64,000 nt of DNA from Sphaerolaimus hirsutus (lineage: Eukaryota; Nematoda; Chromadorea; Monhysterida; Sphaerolaimidae): contig OZ038459.1 of assembly GCA_964036195.1 (NCBI GenBank), positions 7,747,206 through 7,811,205 of the forward strand. Direction: 5' to 3'. This document shows positions 54,401 to 63,142 of the stretch, piece by piece. The notes below the pieces were generated by a model. It worked only from the letters and a program-made list of their open reading frames with translations, had not been told where the DNA came from and did not search any database. Each line of letters starts with the position of its first letter. Position 1 is the stretch's first letter. The position numbers and the translations under genes are program-made.

Positions 54401-57175
54401 GTGGTCAGCAGACCACTCAATCAATTGTATCCGCTGGAAATCAATTCAAAGACAATGGATATCCCAGAAACAGCAGTGACAGTCAAAGTGGATTTACTGG
54501 ACCCAGCAATTGTCCAGAAACATGTCAGAAATCAGAGCTCGAATAGAGACTCTGTACCAAACCCTGCTCAGAGGAACTCAGCATCAGATAGAGTCCTGAG
54601 AAGTGCAACAGGGAAAGCCACAGCAACCACTAGCAGTCTGGTGATTGGAATGCTGTGCATGATGTTGATGCTGACAGGCATGTCAGAGTCAGCAACGCTG
54701 AGAGAAGCCGGCAAGGCTTACAGCGAAGTATTTTCCAGAACATACGTTCTAGAAACCTCGACAGTAAGGCCACCATCATTGGCAGCGCATCATAGATTGC
54801 CACCTTTGCCTTCAGAATGGCCACCAAAATCTGTCAGAGAAATGCAGACTTATGAGAGATTCAAGGATGCAATCAAAGATCATCCTGTGGAACAGGTGAT
54901 CAGCTCACAAAGCCAGAAGTATCAGATTTGTACCAGTGGGAGGCATGGACATGCGCTTACAGTTCCTGAAGAAGTGCAGTGCCATATCCCACCAAGGAAC
55001 TTTGTCAAAGCAATGAAAGTTACACTTTACGCACAGAGACAGATTCCACAGAAAGAGAAAGCATACAGATGCTACATCAGAATCAAAGAGATCATCACAC
55101 ACACCAGTTTCTGGGGAGCGAAAGGCATTACAGGCAATTTTGAGAAATACCAGCAAGTTGGCGTGGTAGCCTGTAACTATGCAAGAATTCACAAGATGTT
55201 CAGAGGAACACCTTTGGTGGAAATGGAGCCCAGAGTGTGGACAACCAATCAAACCTTGAATGTGGAGTATTCATGGTGTTGTCATGACAAAGAAAATGTC
55301 GTCAGTAACTTCTACATGGAAGAAGGAACCGTGGCTTCACTTGATGGAAAGACTGTAATCAGCGACTTACAAGATTTCAGCCAGTGCAGAGCCATGATGG
55401 GACATTGCAGAGACCACAACTATGGAATCACAGTGTGGGACATGGAGAACTTCAAGCATCAATGTGCATATGAGAGAATTGGCAGATTCAAGTCAGAGAT
55501 ATCTGGCCAGACAATTATTGTGTCAAAGTTGCAAGCAGCATACTCCCACAGCAACAAGACAAAGAGACCAATTGGTTCAGAATGTGTTCCGAGAGACACA
55601 TACTACACCGATCAAGGAGGTGTATTCATCCAGTTTGACAGAAGAGAAGATGTGCCTGTGGAATGGGCAATGCCAGGAAAGATAGTGGAGGCAAGAGAGT
55701 CGACAATCAGTGGAACATTGTATGCCAGATTGGACGACAGAAACTCCAAGTTTCAGTTCCTGCAACATGTAGTCAGAGAGATGACTCAGGCACAATTTGT
55801 GATTGTATGGCATCAGTTATGTCAACTTCGCAAGAACCAGCTGGACATGTTGACTCAGCTTTTCCGCATCGATCCAACACTAGGGATTCGAGCCATGCTG
55901 GGAAGACAGGATGTTCATGCAGAATGGGCTGGAGAAGCAATTATGTTTTGGGAATGCAAGGAAGTGCAGCCATACATAGTTTATCAGACAGGAAAAGTGG
56001 GAGAGACATGTTACAAGTACACACCAATGAGATTGGACAAAGACGGGCCCTTGTGGTTCAAGAGCCCAGGCAGCAGAGACTTGGTGGAGAAATCACCAGA
56101 AGAGGACTGCAGCCACACCACACCGCACCTGTACAGAAATGAACATGGACAATGGAAGTCCGCACATGGAATGGTGCACGTCACAGAGACACCGATCGAA
56201 ATGACATGGAAAGGACAATGGCAGGCCTTCACGTTTGATGCGCCTCACCTGTTCACCAACATTGTCAACAGAGCGACCAATTTCATGGATGTCAGAGGCC
56301 AGATTCAGAGACTACAGAATTTGGAGCATGTGCAGAACCAGTTGATCGATTACACGGCAGATATGTCATTGGATCCCAGAGTGATCAGAAATTCAATAGA
56401 AGGCATTGGAGCTGGAATTGGACAGACAGCAGCAGGAATCGGCAAAGCATATGGTCACTATATATCTGGAGTATCAAAAGGATACACCAACTTTATGGGA
56501 GGAATGTTGAAAGGACCCTTTCAAGTGATCATCAACACAATCGCAATGCTGCTGGGAATCACAATCCTAATAGCTGGAATTGTAGCTGCAGGATACCTGT
56601 GGTACAATTGGAGAATTGCCACAGGAAAGCCAGTGATTCCACCATGCGTATACACATGCATATGGAAATGCATAGTGTGTCCGTTCAAATGCATATGGTT
56701 ATGCTTCAGAGCTATCAGATATACTATCAAGAAATCAACTCAGAAAGAGACCAATTATCCACAAAGAAAAGTACGCAAGACAGAGTTGAGACCAGCAATC
56801 AAGAGGAGAGCCAGATCCAACTCAACACAGTCTGTCAGATTTGCCAGGAGAGCAGAAACAGAAGACAGAATGGCAAAGTCACTATCAGCATACGTTCAGC
56901 CAGATGAAAGTTCAGCTGATGAAGGACAAGTCAGAGCCAGGAACAGAGACAGTGTTCACATGCCCGATATCCGCAAATTCACCTCACGCGAACGCGCAGG
57001 AAGCGACACAGGCAACTACCTGCTTCATCATCAGGCTAGGTCGGCGTTGGCATCACCAGCAACCGGACCTGCAACTTCACGCACGCCTACGACTTCGCGC
57101 ACGACCACGTTCACCACCGAGGCGACTGTGGAAACGCCACTCATCACGTTGGCACCCACCACCACCAGCATGTGA
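48473..57175 (+). CDS. BEL/Pao polyprotein: Gag-Pro-RT-RNase H-Integrase-Env-like
   Basis: First ATG at 48473 (the frame is open from 48449); about 2900 residues with no stop. In order: coiled Gag; DUF1759-type region (about 176-246, KLEVEQFTGEIVKFRSWW); two zinc-finger clusters (432-483, CLRCLQKGHYMNQC and CFYCKSNRHHTAVC); protease FLDTGSQGTYMS (about 612); RT with ADIEKAFLQI and ENLYVDNLIL (about 1055); RNase H with FVDASAMAYSAAAY and PADMATRG; integrase zinc module (HEKLMHAG...CPTC, about 1602-1643) and catalytic D, D, E in GLDYLG, SDNATQF and GGVYERM (about 1674, 1736, 1796). After about 2050 comes a hydrophobic segment (LVIGMLCMMLMLTG), a Cys-rich ectodomain-like region of about 600 residues and a C-terminal membrane segment (2683-2712, LLGITILIAGIVAAGYLW) with a basic tail: an envelope-like glycoprotein. 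Its DPTLGIRAMLGRQDVHAEW stretch recalls glycoproteins captured by BEL elements from RNA viruses, but that is tentative. Confidence 0.93.
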   Translation: MVSPTGHIRKTLGPAKHRVESRLAREFAKYDLELFAEASKDDKRTEMRRVIASVKQEGAKLESAMNAVRTQFDAWRDIVKDIDKPDQMEQEQKIYQDSYEEYANMSDLVTQKIAAMNVYIEELQDMIQQLSGSTMYEVNTAFIQQMAAQMALTAQGAAPGASSTNATTAKSVKLQKLEVEQFTGEIVKFRSWWQMFESHIHNRTDLEDISKFSYLRSLLKGSAFGMISGLSVTAENYAPAIAMLKKRYDQPVVVRNTLMSNIMKLRQARNTCQDMRILFDAIERLLQQLESLGESVEHPMLLSQLQQKVPPEVLREIQKEQGTEEALTVEIFRKLFGKQLALSEAVQHAQQTEAPVQQSRQGFGNNPRAQQFSNRFQGNGNRFRGPENPRTSTGSMSVIQNGQSAPQAGFMNPGRPCVFCNDTQQLHFNDKCPKFKTARERRVILSKAERCLRCLQKGHYMNQCQFTRSCFYCKSNRHHTAVCPEKFGDNSNGNAGRQIPAFKANGQQSGQQFANNGRKSVPTAGRPAQSQQRKATVNCVTVEEAGPEMVETETISSTVVTEPNTKQQNTSVNLSVNRNMSMLMTARTVIEASEMDTEMEPEQPPLQIQAFLDTGSQGTYMSEKVAKKLNLKSTGEHHIQVYTFGNEKPHYKVVQQVEFRMRLRNGQKVDMVADVVPTLTTEQVKVPVSEQDEKYLQKYFPDESYFADRIPKEKGTECKFKPDIIVGLNYFWDLMSRNTSTTRLPSGLYVIPSELGLLMGGGQLTSNRNQWTTDGAYPVVVNTIVHQIQREKWYKEAPLSIAPVPNVKDMDRLDTIGIMDQPDLVEDDEAIKQFNESVQRNPDGRYSVKFMYKPNLHELPDNKAMAFKRFRYLTNRLKRDPELLEKIQAIMKAQEKQGVIEKVQEDIMDGRKFHILPHQPVITPEKTTTKVREVYDASAKPPGMPSLNECMYRGPVILPQLVGMLMRFRLHGIALVADIEKAFLQISLQDSDRDVTRFLWYKDPTKPAMEDNIQIYRFARVPFGIICSPALLALTVRYHLNQADTENAKLIDENLYVDNLILSVDTEQKAIELYQESKVLFAEAQMNLREWNSNNKNFTWQLAESDVAKEIITTVLGMKWDTESDQMWLKTPKTVQQSQLSETDQKIKLPTKRTVAKVTAGCFDPMGLVSPVLLPAKRFLQTLWHSGPSAKEWDTPLSEEQTAIWQQLETELLKVGQIKFNRNLNYQSGADAQLHIFVDASAMAYSAAAYICQKTENDSGTSSLLYSRLRLAPKKPEVTIPRLELLAMLIGSRMSKFIHKELKDVKFSQTVVWSDSTCCLKWLTTAKPLACFVKNRLDEIRKIQSKTENMHIRHIAGLENPADMATRGMNMSELEGSNLWWKGPEWLMTGEWPEPKVEPVTPEVMAEIKKEELKFPKASPIYLGATQQVVSDPDTSNVQADESKQSNPLGIEIQRFSSLTKLLNATVYVMRFVQQMHKKRRRNDSQNGLSEIMESICGTIKPQGIISIEEREIALKYWIKVTQQNRYKGVAEILATGHSKGSHDGKKAAADQQLIKWLNVQMHQDGILKCHGRMEHTDPQEVTVPLILLPAMATVTQLIVRDQHEKLMHAGVQHTLAAIRQKYWITQGRRVIYNVTRTCPTCKKLGAKPYQLPPMPDLPETRVQRARPFQYTGLDYLGPVWYKVDKDHRKMWICLFTCMVTRAVHLESVLDMTAQEFLNAVRRFVARRGKPEAVISDNATQFKLTEKVLSTSTDKAINTGKEWSEMVKSGAIQTYCSQQQIQWNMTTPMAPWQGGVYERMVGITKKHFKAAVGHRMLTLQELLTLLPEVEAVINSRPISYIYGDVKSLRVLTPKDFLTGEGQIGAPQFDTDKDGEFVPRMDNAAKLQKYWETTQQTLDKFWDLWHQEYIPSLRERTQVTHKHGRLTATQEPKVNEVVLIYEENMPRGAWRMGCIEQLEPSKDGQIRSAKVRTANRNVVSRPLNQLYPLEINSKTMDIPETAVTVKVDLLDPAIVQKHVRNQSSNRDSVPNPAQRNSASDRVLRSATGKATATTSSLVIGMLCMMLMLTGMSESATLREAGKAYSEVFSRTYVLETSTVRPPSLAAHHRLPPLPSEWPPKSVREMQTYERFKDAIKDHPVEQVISSQSQKYQICTSGRHGHALTVPEEVQCHIPPRNFVKAMKVTLYAQRQIPQKEKAYRCYIRIKEIITHTSFWGAKGITGNFEKYQQVGVVACNYARIHKMFRGTPLVEMEPRVWTTNQTLNVEYSWCCHDKENVVSNFYMEEGTVASLDGKTVISDLQDFSQCRAMMGHCRDHNYGITVWDMENFKHQCAYERIGRFKSEISGQTIIVSKLQAAYSHSNKTKRPIGSECVPRDTYYTDQGGVFIQFDRREDVPVEWAMPGKIVEARESTISGTLYARLDDRNSKFQFLQHVVREMTQAQFVIVWHQLCQLRKNQLDMLTQLFRIDPTLGIRAMLGRQDVHAEWAGEAIMFWECKEVQPYIVYQTGKVGETCYKYTPMRLDKDGPLWFKSPGSRDLVEKSPEEDCSHTTPHLYRNEHGQWKSAHGMVHVTETPIEMTWKGQWQAFTFDAPHLFTNIVNRATNFMDVRGQIQRLQNLEHVQNQLIDYTADMSLDPRVIRNSIEGIGAGIGQTAAGIGKAYGHYISGVSKGYTNFMGGMLKGPFQVIINTIAMLLGITILIAGIVAAGYLWYNWRIATGKPVIPPCVYTCIWKCIVCPFKCIWLCFRAIRYTIKKSTQKETNYPQRKVRKTELRPAIKRRARSNSTQSVRFARRAETEDRMAKSLSAYVQPDESSADEGQVRARNRDSVHMPDIRKFTSRERAGSDTGNYLLHHQARSALASPATGPATSRTPTTSRTTTFTTEATVETPLITLAPTTTSM

Positions 57176-57217
57176 CGTTGCTGCAACAACGGGGTGCAGC
57201 AACTCTTCCGCCCGGAG

Positions 57218-58478
57218 TGTGCTGACCGTGGCAAAATGGATGGATAAAGAAATACAGAGAATTGATAATTAGGCTCATATTTGCACATTTATTTATTTGC
57301 ACTATTTTACATTTTATACACTATATTAATTTACCACGCAAATTGTATTTCCTGCACTATTTATTTACCCATGGAGAATATTCGATTAGGAAAGTGTTCT
57401 ATAAGATATTGATAGGTTTATGTGGAATGTTTAGGTTAAAAGGTCAAATAAGTTATTATTAGGTGTATTAATATGAAATTAGGCTCATTCAACTCGCCGT
57501 AATTTTCTGATCATTATTATATATACATTTACATGGTTTACTTGCAATTTGGGAAAGTCAAAAGTTGTAAATATTTATGTGCCACGTATTTATTTAGGCC
57601 AGCGTCCTAATAGAGAAATAGTGCCCTGTGCGTAACTAGCATTTTCTGTATGAATTTACAAAGCCCTTCGCGTAGACATAATTATAATACCCTGCTCAAG
57701 CCGAATGTATTATAGACCCTACTCAATTACAATACCTATTTACCTCGAATAAGTCCCAATTTTGTTAGATTATTCAACATACGTTTCCAGGAAGTGATTA
57801 TTATTATTATGTTGAATATACCTTATTCTATTTACGTCATTAGGAACATTTACACCACTATTTACAATTTCCAAACCCTATTTTATTAGTTCCAATGTGC
57901 GTCAATGTTTTCTGACAAATTGAATCAAATTAGTAAATCGGCCGAGTTTGCCGACTTCACGCCTCGTAAGATTAATAGTTTTTCTATTAACCCAATTTGT
58001 ACCTGGTATTTCTTTACCATAAGTATTTGAATGTATGCCCGCGCAGTATGAGGCAACTGTTTCGTCTAGATATGTTTATTTGTTGCATTTGTGACTTATT
58101 TGTGTATTTGTATTAGGAAATTACTGTAGCTGTTTTTCTATACATGATTTCCGTGTCTTAGCTACTTTGAAAGTTTTTACTTCAGTCTGCGGACCCCAAG
58201 CTACTGAACGAAAATAAGCTAGCGATAGAAACTTTGAATAGGAAGCTCGCTAGGCTTTGCGCTTTTGTAACACGCTGTATCTGATCGAAATAAAGTACCT
58301 GAAACAATTCAAACCCCCTTTTTCAACACTCAACTACGAAATAAACTCAACTTGGCTGTCGACAAGTGGACGTTCGGCTACAACGGGAAATCAACCACTC
58401 TAAAGGCCGTTTCTCACTACGGTCTTGGAGCAGCCGGATTCGGTGGTAGAAGACGCTGACTTCGGTGGCTTCATCACA
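57218..58478 (+). repeat. 3' LTR of BEL element
   Basis: 1261 bp copy of 45982-47243. The purine tract before it is weak (CCCGGAG). Followed by CCAGG. Confidence 0.92.
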
Positions 58479-58506
58479 CCAGGACAGCGGTCTCGTTTGA
58501 ACCCTA

Positions 58507-58917
58507 TTGGTACGTAATATTCAGTCAATGTTGTTCCACACACCTCCATTGTGTGAAGGAACACTCTCAATGTATTAGCCTTTTGTTATAACATTATTCA
58601 AGCACTATTCCAATCCCATCTTCACTTGAAGTCGTGGAATAACGATGTATTTATGTAACAAGTTACACAAGACACTTGTAATAACACCTAAAATAGATTT
58701 TTTGGCAAAAATCACCACTTATAATACTACAACATGGCTCCAAAGCCATTGTATTGCCATATATGACATCATAAGATACTGCTATTTGTCAGACATATTT
58801 ACATGTACATGTTGACCACATAGTAACTATATTTGGGAGTCGTTGAGAAAAACATCTTATGAAAAAAAACATTTCTTTAAACCCAGGTCATTGAAAAATA
58901 CGTTTCTTTCCATCCCT
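58507..58917 (+). mobile_element. Right half of a family-1 hAT MITE
   Basis: The conserved blocks AAATCACCACTTATAAT and ACATGGCTCCAAAGCCATT occur in order, ending TTTCTTTCCATCCCTT. The left half is missing and is replaced by the end of a (GGGACC)n MITE. Confidence 0.7.
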
Positions 58918-59246
58918 TGTCGGGACCGCTATAAAATTCCGGGACCGGGACCGGGACTGGGTGGTCGGGACCGGGACCGGGACTGGCTTTTTGTCAATGT
59001 CGGGACCGGGACCAGAACCGGAACTGGGGTGTCGGGACCGGGACCGGGACTGCCCCAGTCCCGACTTTTTGCCGAACCATGTACCAGGACCGCGGTCCCG
59101 TTTGAACCCTACTCGAAATACACCGCTCAAAATTTCCACTCTGAAAAAATAATTTATACTTCATGAGGTGTGTGTGAGAACATTGGTAGAAAAACCAGTA
59201 CCTGAAATTTCTACAAGAATCATGCAAAAACATAACGCATCCGACT

Positions 59247-59372
59247 CGACTCGAGACTCGAGATTTTTGCCTGACTCGACTCGAATTTTCACTGACTTTC
59301 CCGACTCGACCGGAAAAAATTTGGGGTTGCGACTCGAACTCGAGTTTAAAAAAAATCGAGTTTCGAGCCCTA
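59247..59372. mobile_element. Right part of an (ACTCG)n MITE
   Basis: CGACTCGACTCGAGACTCGA units end in GAGTTTCGAGCCCTA, the mirror of the TAGGGCTCGAAC start at 27976. Confidence 0.6.
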
Positions 59373-59415
59373 CTAATTTTGTTGACAAAGAATGGCGCAC
59401 TCAGAACCAGTGACA

Positions 59416-59517
59416 TAAAATGTGGCGGTGACGCAGTGATTGTCACCGCCTGCTTTTCCGATGTCACCGCCCCAAAATGAGGTGTCCTCGCGGTGACAAT
59501 CACCGCCACATTTTGAT
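59416..59517. mobile_element. About 100-bp palindromic MITE
   Basis: AAAATGTGGCGGTGA at the left and TCACCGCCACATTTT at the right are inverted. The inner GATTGTCACCGCC and GGCGGTGAC blocks also pair. Confidence 0.65.
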
Positions 59518-59639
59518 CCGTAGTTCAGTTTTAATTGGTGGTACGAGTTTTCCGCGCATTCCATTAAATTTAATAAATAGAAGCGTAAAGGAATGGCTGT
59601 ACATCAGCGCCAAATTTGCATATGACTAGTGCTGGAAAA

Positions 59640-59790
59640 GCGCTAGGAAAAATGGCGCCAGGCACCAATGGCGCCATTCAAAATAATGGCGCCGGGCGCC
59701 AAAGGGCGCCAGTGAAAATGGCGCCAGGTGCCAATGGCGCCACGGCACCATCTGAAAAAATGGCGCCGGGCGCCAGAAAAAATGGCGCCA
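59640..59790. repeat. GGCGCC array
   Basis: About ten ATGGCGCC or GGGCGCC units in 150 bp. Similar arrays lie at 60822-60985 and, shorter, at 12240-12305, 18690-18775 and 19140-19400. GGCGCC is itself a palindrome. Confidence 0.65.
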
Positions 59791-59907
59791 ACGATTTAAG
59801 TCACTATTTTAGCACGTATATCATAACAGAGGCGTTTTTAGAAGAGCAATATGTTACCACATTTTCTCCAAATAAACCCTTGAATTAATTCCCCTTCGAA
59901 ATACCAC

Positions 59908-60168
59908 CAGGGGGCAATCCCAAGCCATGTAAAGTGTAAAGTAAAGTGTCAAATGTAAAGTCAAATGCAAAGTAAAGTGTCAATCAAAACAAAAAAGAAA
60001 AGATTTTATTACTGAACTTTGCATGACAATTGACACTTTACTTTGCATTTGACTTTACATTTGACACTTTACTTTGCATTTGACTTTACATTTGACACTT
60101 TACTTTGCATTTGGCTTTACATTTGACACTTTACTTTACACTTTACAGGGCTTGGGATTGCCACCTGG
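59908..60168. mobile_element. GTAAAGTGTCA MITE, best-preserved copy
   Basis: CCAGGGGGCAATCCCAAGCC at the left and GGCTTGGGATTGCCACCTGG at the right are inverted. Inside are AAAGTAAAGTGTCAAATG units and their complements. Same family as the DGK intron element at 2123-2293. Confidence 0.75.
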
Positions 60169-60283
60169 TCTGAGCGAGCAGGTGAAAAATTAACCACTAA
60201 TTGACACCCCTGTCTGTAATAAGGTACATCATGTTTGCAAAGAAACATGATGTTTCTATGGCTGCCAATTTACATCGCAGCTA

Positions 60284-60676
60284 TACCGTATTTCCTCGAA
60301 ATACCCATAGGGGGTTTATTTTTCAAAGTGAAAATTTCGAGTGGGGCATTTCGTGGGGTGTGGGGTTTATTCGAGGGGTAGTTGTATTATTTCCCCAGAA
60401 ATATCCGAGACAGAGTGTAGTAAAGATGGGCTTTTACCTACCCAAAGCTGGTAATAAAAGTGACAAAACAGGATATATTTAGGTAAGTCTATAGAGTCTT
60501 GGCGGATACATGGCGGTTTTTATTGCATTTTTCGACGTCTGTGTATGTTACAGACAACAATTTAGTACTGGGATTACAAAAAAATTCTGGCGAAATAATA
60601 ACCCCATCGTTTAACCCCCCTCAACAATCTCACTCTAAAAAACAAACCCCCTGGGGTTTTTCAAGGAAATACAGTA
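60284..60676. mobile_element. TACCGTATTTCCTCGAAAT element
   Basis: Left TACCGTATTTCCTCGAAATA, right TTTCAAGGAAATACAGTA, with the right end slightly diverged. G-rich blocks inside. Confidence 0.65.
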
Positions 60677-60821
60677 GATGTATCAAATTTGTAGATGGCT
60701 AAATACATATGGTACCAAATACAAATACCAGTAAAATACAATGACTACTTTGTGTTACGATCTACGATAAAATGTCCAAAAAGGTCCTATTTGGTCACAT
60801 TTATTCGCGGAATTTCGGCGC

Positions 60822-60985
60822 CATTTCTGGTGCCATCCAAAACGATGGCGCGGGGCGCCAAATTGGCGCAAGCGAAAATGGCGCCAAGCGCCAAGGGCGC
60901 CATACGAAATAATGGCGCTAGGCACCAGATGGCGCCAGAGAAAAGGGCGCCAAGCGCCAATGGCGCCATGGCGCCATTCCATCAC
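60822..60985. repeat. Second GGCGCC array
   Basis: More than ten GGCGCC or GGCACC units alternate with AAAATGG spacers, including AATGGCGCCATGGCGCCATT at its right end. Non-coding. Confidence 0.65.
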
Positions 60986-61240
60986 TACATATAACACGCA
61001 TAAAAAATACTCACGCGACCCGCTGGGCAGCGGTTCATAGCCGCAGCGGGGGAAGCATTTAAATATTTAGCTTTGTGCACATACCTAATACCTAAATCGA
61101 ATGAAATAAAAACATTTTCCTTACATTTTTAGGATTTCGTTTTCCACATGTTTGCGGTGTTCACATGGTTTCGTGTGAATAGTACCATAAAAAATAGTGA
61201 AAACGTTCATAATTCCGGAATAAAGTTCCGTATTATATCT

Positions 61241-61477
61241 GCAAAGAAAGGCAGTAAAGTGTGCTCACTAGCGTAAATACACACATGCCAATTTGCAGAT
61301 AATTTGAGCCTGTCATTCAAATTTGAAAACGAATTTCTGTTGTCGGTTTTGTTTCAAAACAAAAACCGAACCGACAACTGAAATTAGTTTCAAAATGCAT
61401 ATAGGTAAATCTTGAATGACAGGCTCAAATTATCTGCAAATTGGCATGTGTGTATTTACGCTAGTGCCTTTCTTTGC
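61241..61477. mobile_element. 237-bp near-perfect palindrome
   Basis: GCAAAGAAAGGCA at the left and TGCCTTTCTTTGC at the right. GCGTAAATACACACATGCCA and TGGCATGTGTGTATTTACGC pair, as do the GATAATTTGAGCCTGTCATT arms. Short spacer with GTTTTGTTTCAAAACAAAAC. A fold-back MITE. Confidence 0.8.
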
Positions 61478-62677
61478 AACCAACCCCCCCCCCCCATTCG
61501 ACACCCCTGATGTGCAAAACATTTGGATACCATAGGTGGGTATCCTGGGGGGTTGGCTAACCGGGTCAAATCGAGATACGGAATTTATACATCACTGACT
61601 CGACCTCAAGGCTCAAACATGGAATTTTCAGGTTGTCCTGATCATTTTAAGTGTTTAATCGGCCCAGAAAGTGTGGTGGACCACCAGCCTACTGTTTCTC
61701 TATAATGAAAACGTCCCAACATAGTAGTGTACATCCATGCATCCAAAGCAAAAAGGGCCATGACGCTTTTGGTGCATGGTGCTACCATGCTATGGCGCTT
61801 AGCGCCATGTCCATGAAAAGTGTCATGGCGCTTTTGGCGCTTTTCGTGGTTGTAAAAAATTGACAAAACCTGCCATTCTATTGGAGGTATGCCTTTCTAT
61901 CAGAAGAAATACAGTAAACGTAAATACATACACGTACACAATATATATATACGTACACAAACGTAATATATATACGTACACAGACTAGCGTATACTGCGA
62001 TGCAAAATGGATGCAAATACATCATGTACCTTGTTTCAGACGGAATATTTCATGGGGGTTAATTCAAGGGAGGGCGAGTATTTCGAGGAAACACAGTATA
62101 TAATTACATAATGGTGTCACTGCGACAAAACAGCCTGTCACTCATTGTCACCGCTAGAATTTTGGACCATTTTATGTCTATGCTCAGAACACCACACAAA
62201 TAGCAATAATAGCATGATAAAAGATAAGGTAGCCCAGCAAATCGCGGAATCTTAGCCCAATAACAGTCGTTCTGATAAAGTACCAATAACCCTTATTTTA
62301 TGGTTGTTGATGGACTTATCAACTTTTAGAAATGAGTGTTTACAATGTATTTATCGACTTTCTTGCTGAAGATTTCCACAAAACTTTACAAGTGCACTTA
62401 TCAACTTTTTGTAGATAGAGCATGGGCTGAACAATTGTACCGCTCGGAGCATATTTAGACACTTTGTGACGATTTGACCAATATCAAAATAGAAGCCCAA
62501 CCAAGCTACAAACAAGCACAAATAACCATTTACGAGCGCAAAACATCGCGACAGTTCGCACATTTCCATCCGGTCTGATAAGCCGCATCAACAAAGGACA
62601 ACAAAGCTAATGCGGATACCAAACGAACTAAATATAGACCCCGAGACACCCACGCGCGCAGTTGAAAGCGCCTCAAA
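61478..62677. other. Stretch with no recognised gene
   Basis: It contains an ACGTACACA-type microsatellite near 61925-61982 and a short TATTTCGAGGAAACACAGTA end near 62080-62100. Otherwise nothing supported. Confidence 0.4.
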
Positions 62678-62893
62678 GGGCACACACACACTAGTTGACA
62701 TCGCAAATAAATGTCAACTGAATGTAAACTAAAAACTAAAAATCTTTTAAGCATCGCACTCAACAGGAACAATGAAAGTCGAGTGTCACGATATAAAATT
62801 AACTATGCTTTATCACGCGGGAAAGTTGAAACCACATAATAAACCAAATTCCAGTTGACACGAATTTCCATGTCAACTAGTGCGTGTGGGCCC
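62678..62893. mobile_element. GGGC-ACACACACTAGTTGACA MITE
   Basis: GGGCACACACACACTAGTTG at the left and CAACTAGTGCGTGTGGGCCC at the right. Close copy of 25803-26023, including the shared CATCGCAAATAAATGTCAAC. Confidence 0.75.
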
Positions 62894-63142
62894 ATAGAAA
62901 CCGACCGGCATGACGCCCCGCAGCCTTACTCCCGTCAGCGACAATCAAAAGTGCGGCTAGTGCGAAATCGCGGCGATCACGCGACGGCACCTCGGAAATC
63001 CAGCCAAATGAATCTGGGGGCGGCAATTTTACGCGTGTTGCCGTTGACGTTGCCGCTCGCGATAATATGCGACGTGCGGAATAAGATAAATATTTAGCTG
63101 CTCGCACTAGTTACTAAATATCTACCTGAATGTAACAGGAAG

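Larger units (their letters stand above)
45982..58478 (+). mobile_element. Complete BEL/Pao LTR retrotransposon with envelope-like domain
   Basis: LTRs 45982-47243 and 57218-58478 (TGTGCTGACC...TTCATCACA) differ at about seven sites by eye. A perfect 5-bp target duplication CCAGG lies at 45977-45981 and 58479-58483. A single open frame encodes Gag, protease, RT, RNase H, integrase and an Env-like glycoprotein. The BEL/Pao order, the YVDN active site and the DTGSQGTY protease are diagnostic. It inserted into the MITE described at 28558-59111. The uninterrupted frame suggests recent activity. Confidence 0.95.
28558..59111. mobile_element. hAT MITE with (GGGACC)n array, split by two LTR retrotransposons
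   Basis: Left end TAGGGTTCAAATGGGACC at 28558, right end GGTCCCGTTTGAACCCTA at 59111. The flanks are a perfect 8-bp duplication CTCGAAAT (28550-28557, 59112-59119), so both ends belong to one insertion. A second right end of the same family (CTCGTTTGAACCCTA, 58506) and a family-1 fragment (58507-58917) lie inside, which implies a second nested copy and an internal deletion. Confidence 0.85.
28233..59160. mobile_element. TACCGTATTTCC-family element that hosts the nested stack
   Basis: The left part, TACCGTATTTCCTAGAAATA, runs to 28557. After removal of the insert 28558-59111 and one CTCGAAAT, the sequence resumes as CTCGAAATACACCGC and AAATTTCCACTCTG, wording typical of this family. The right terminus is not clear. 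Confidence 0.5.

Noticed and set aside
62530-63107. Minus-strand short frames near the right end
   Set aside because: They overlap a MITE with defined ends (62678-62893) and show no family motif.
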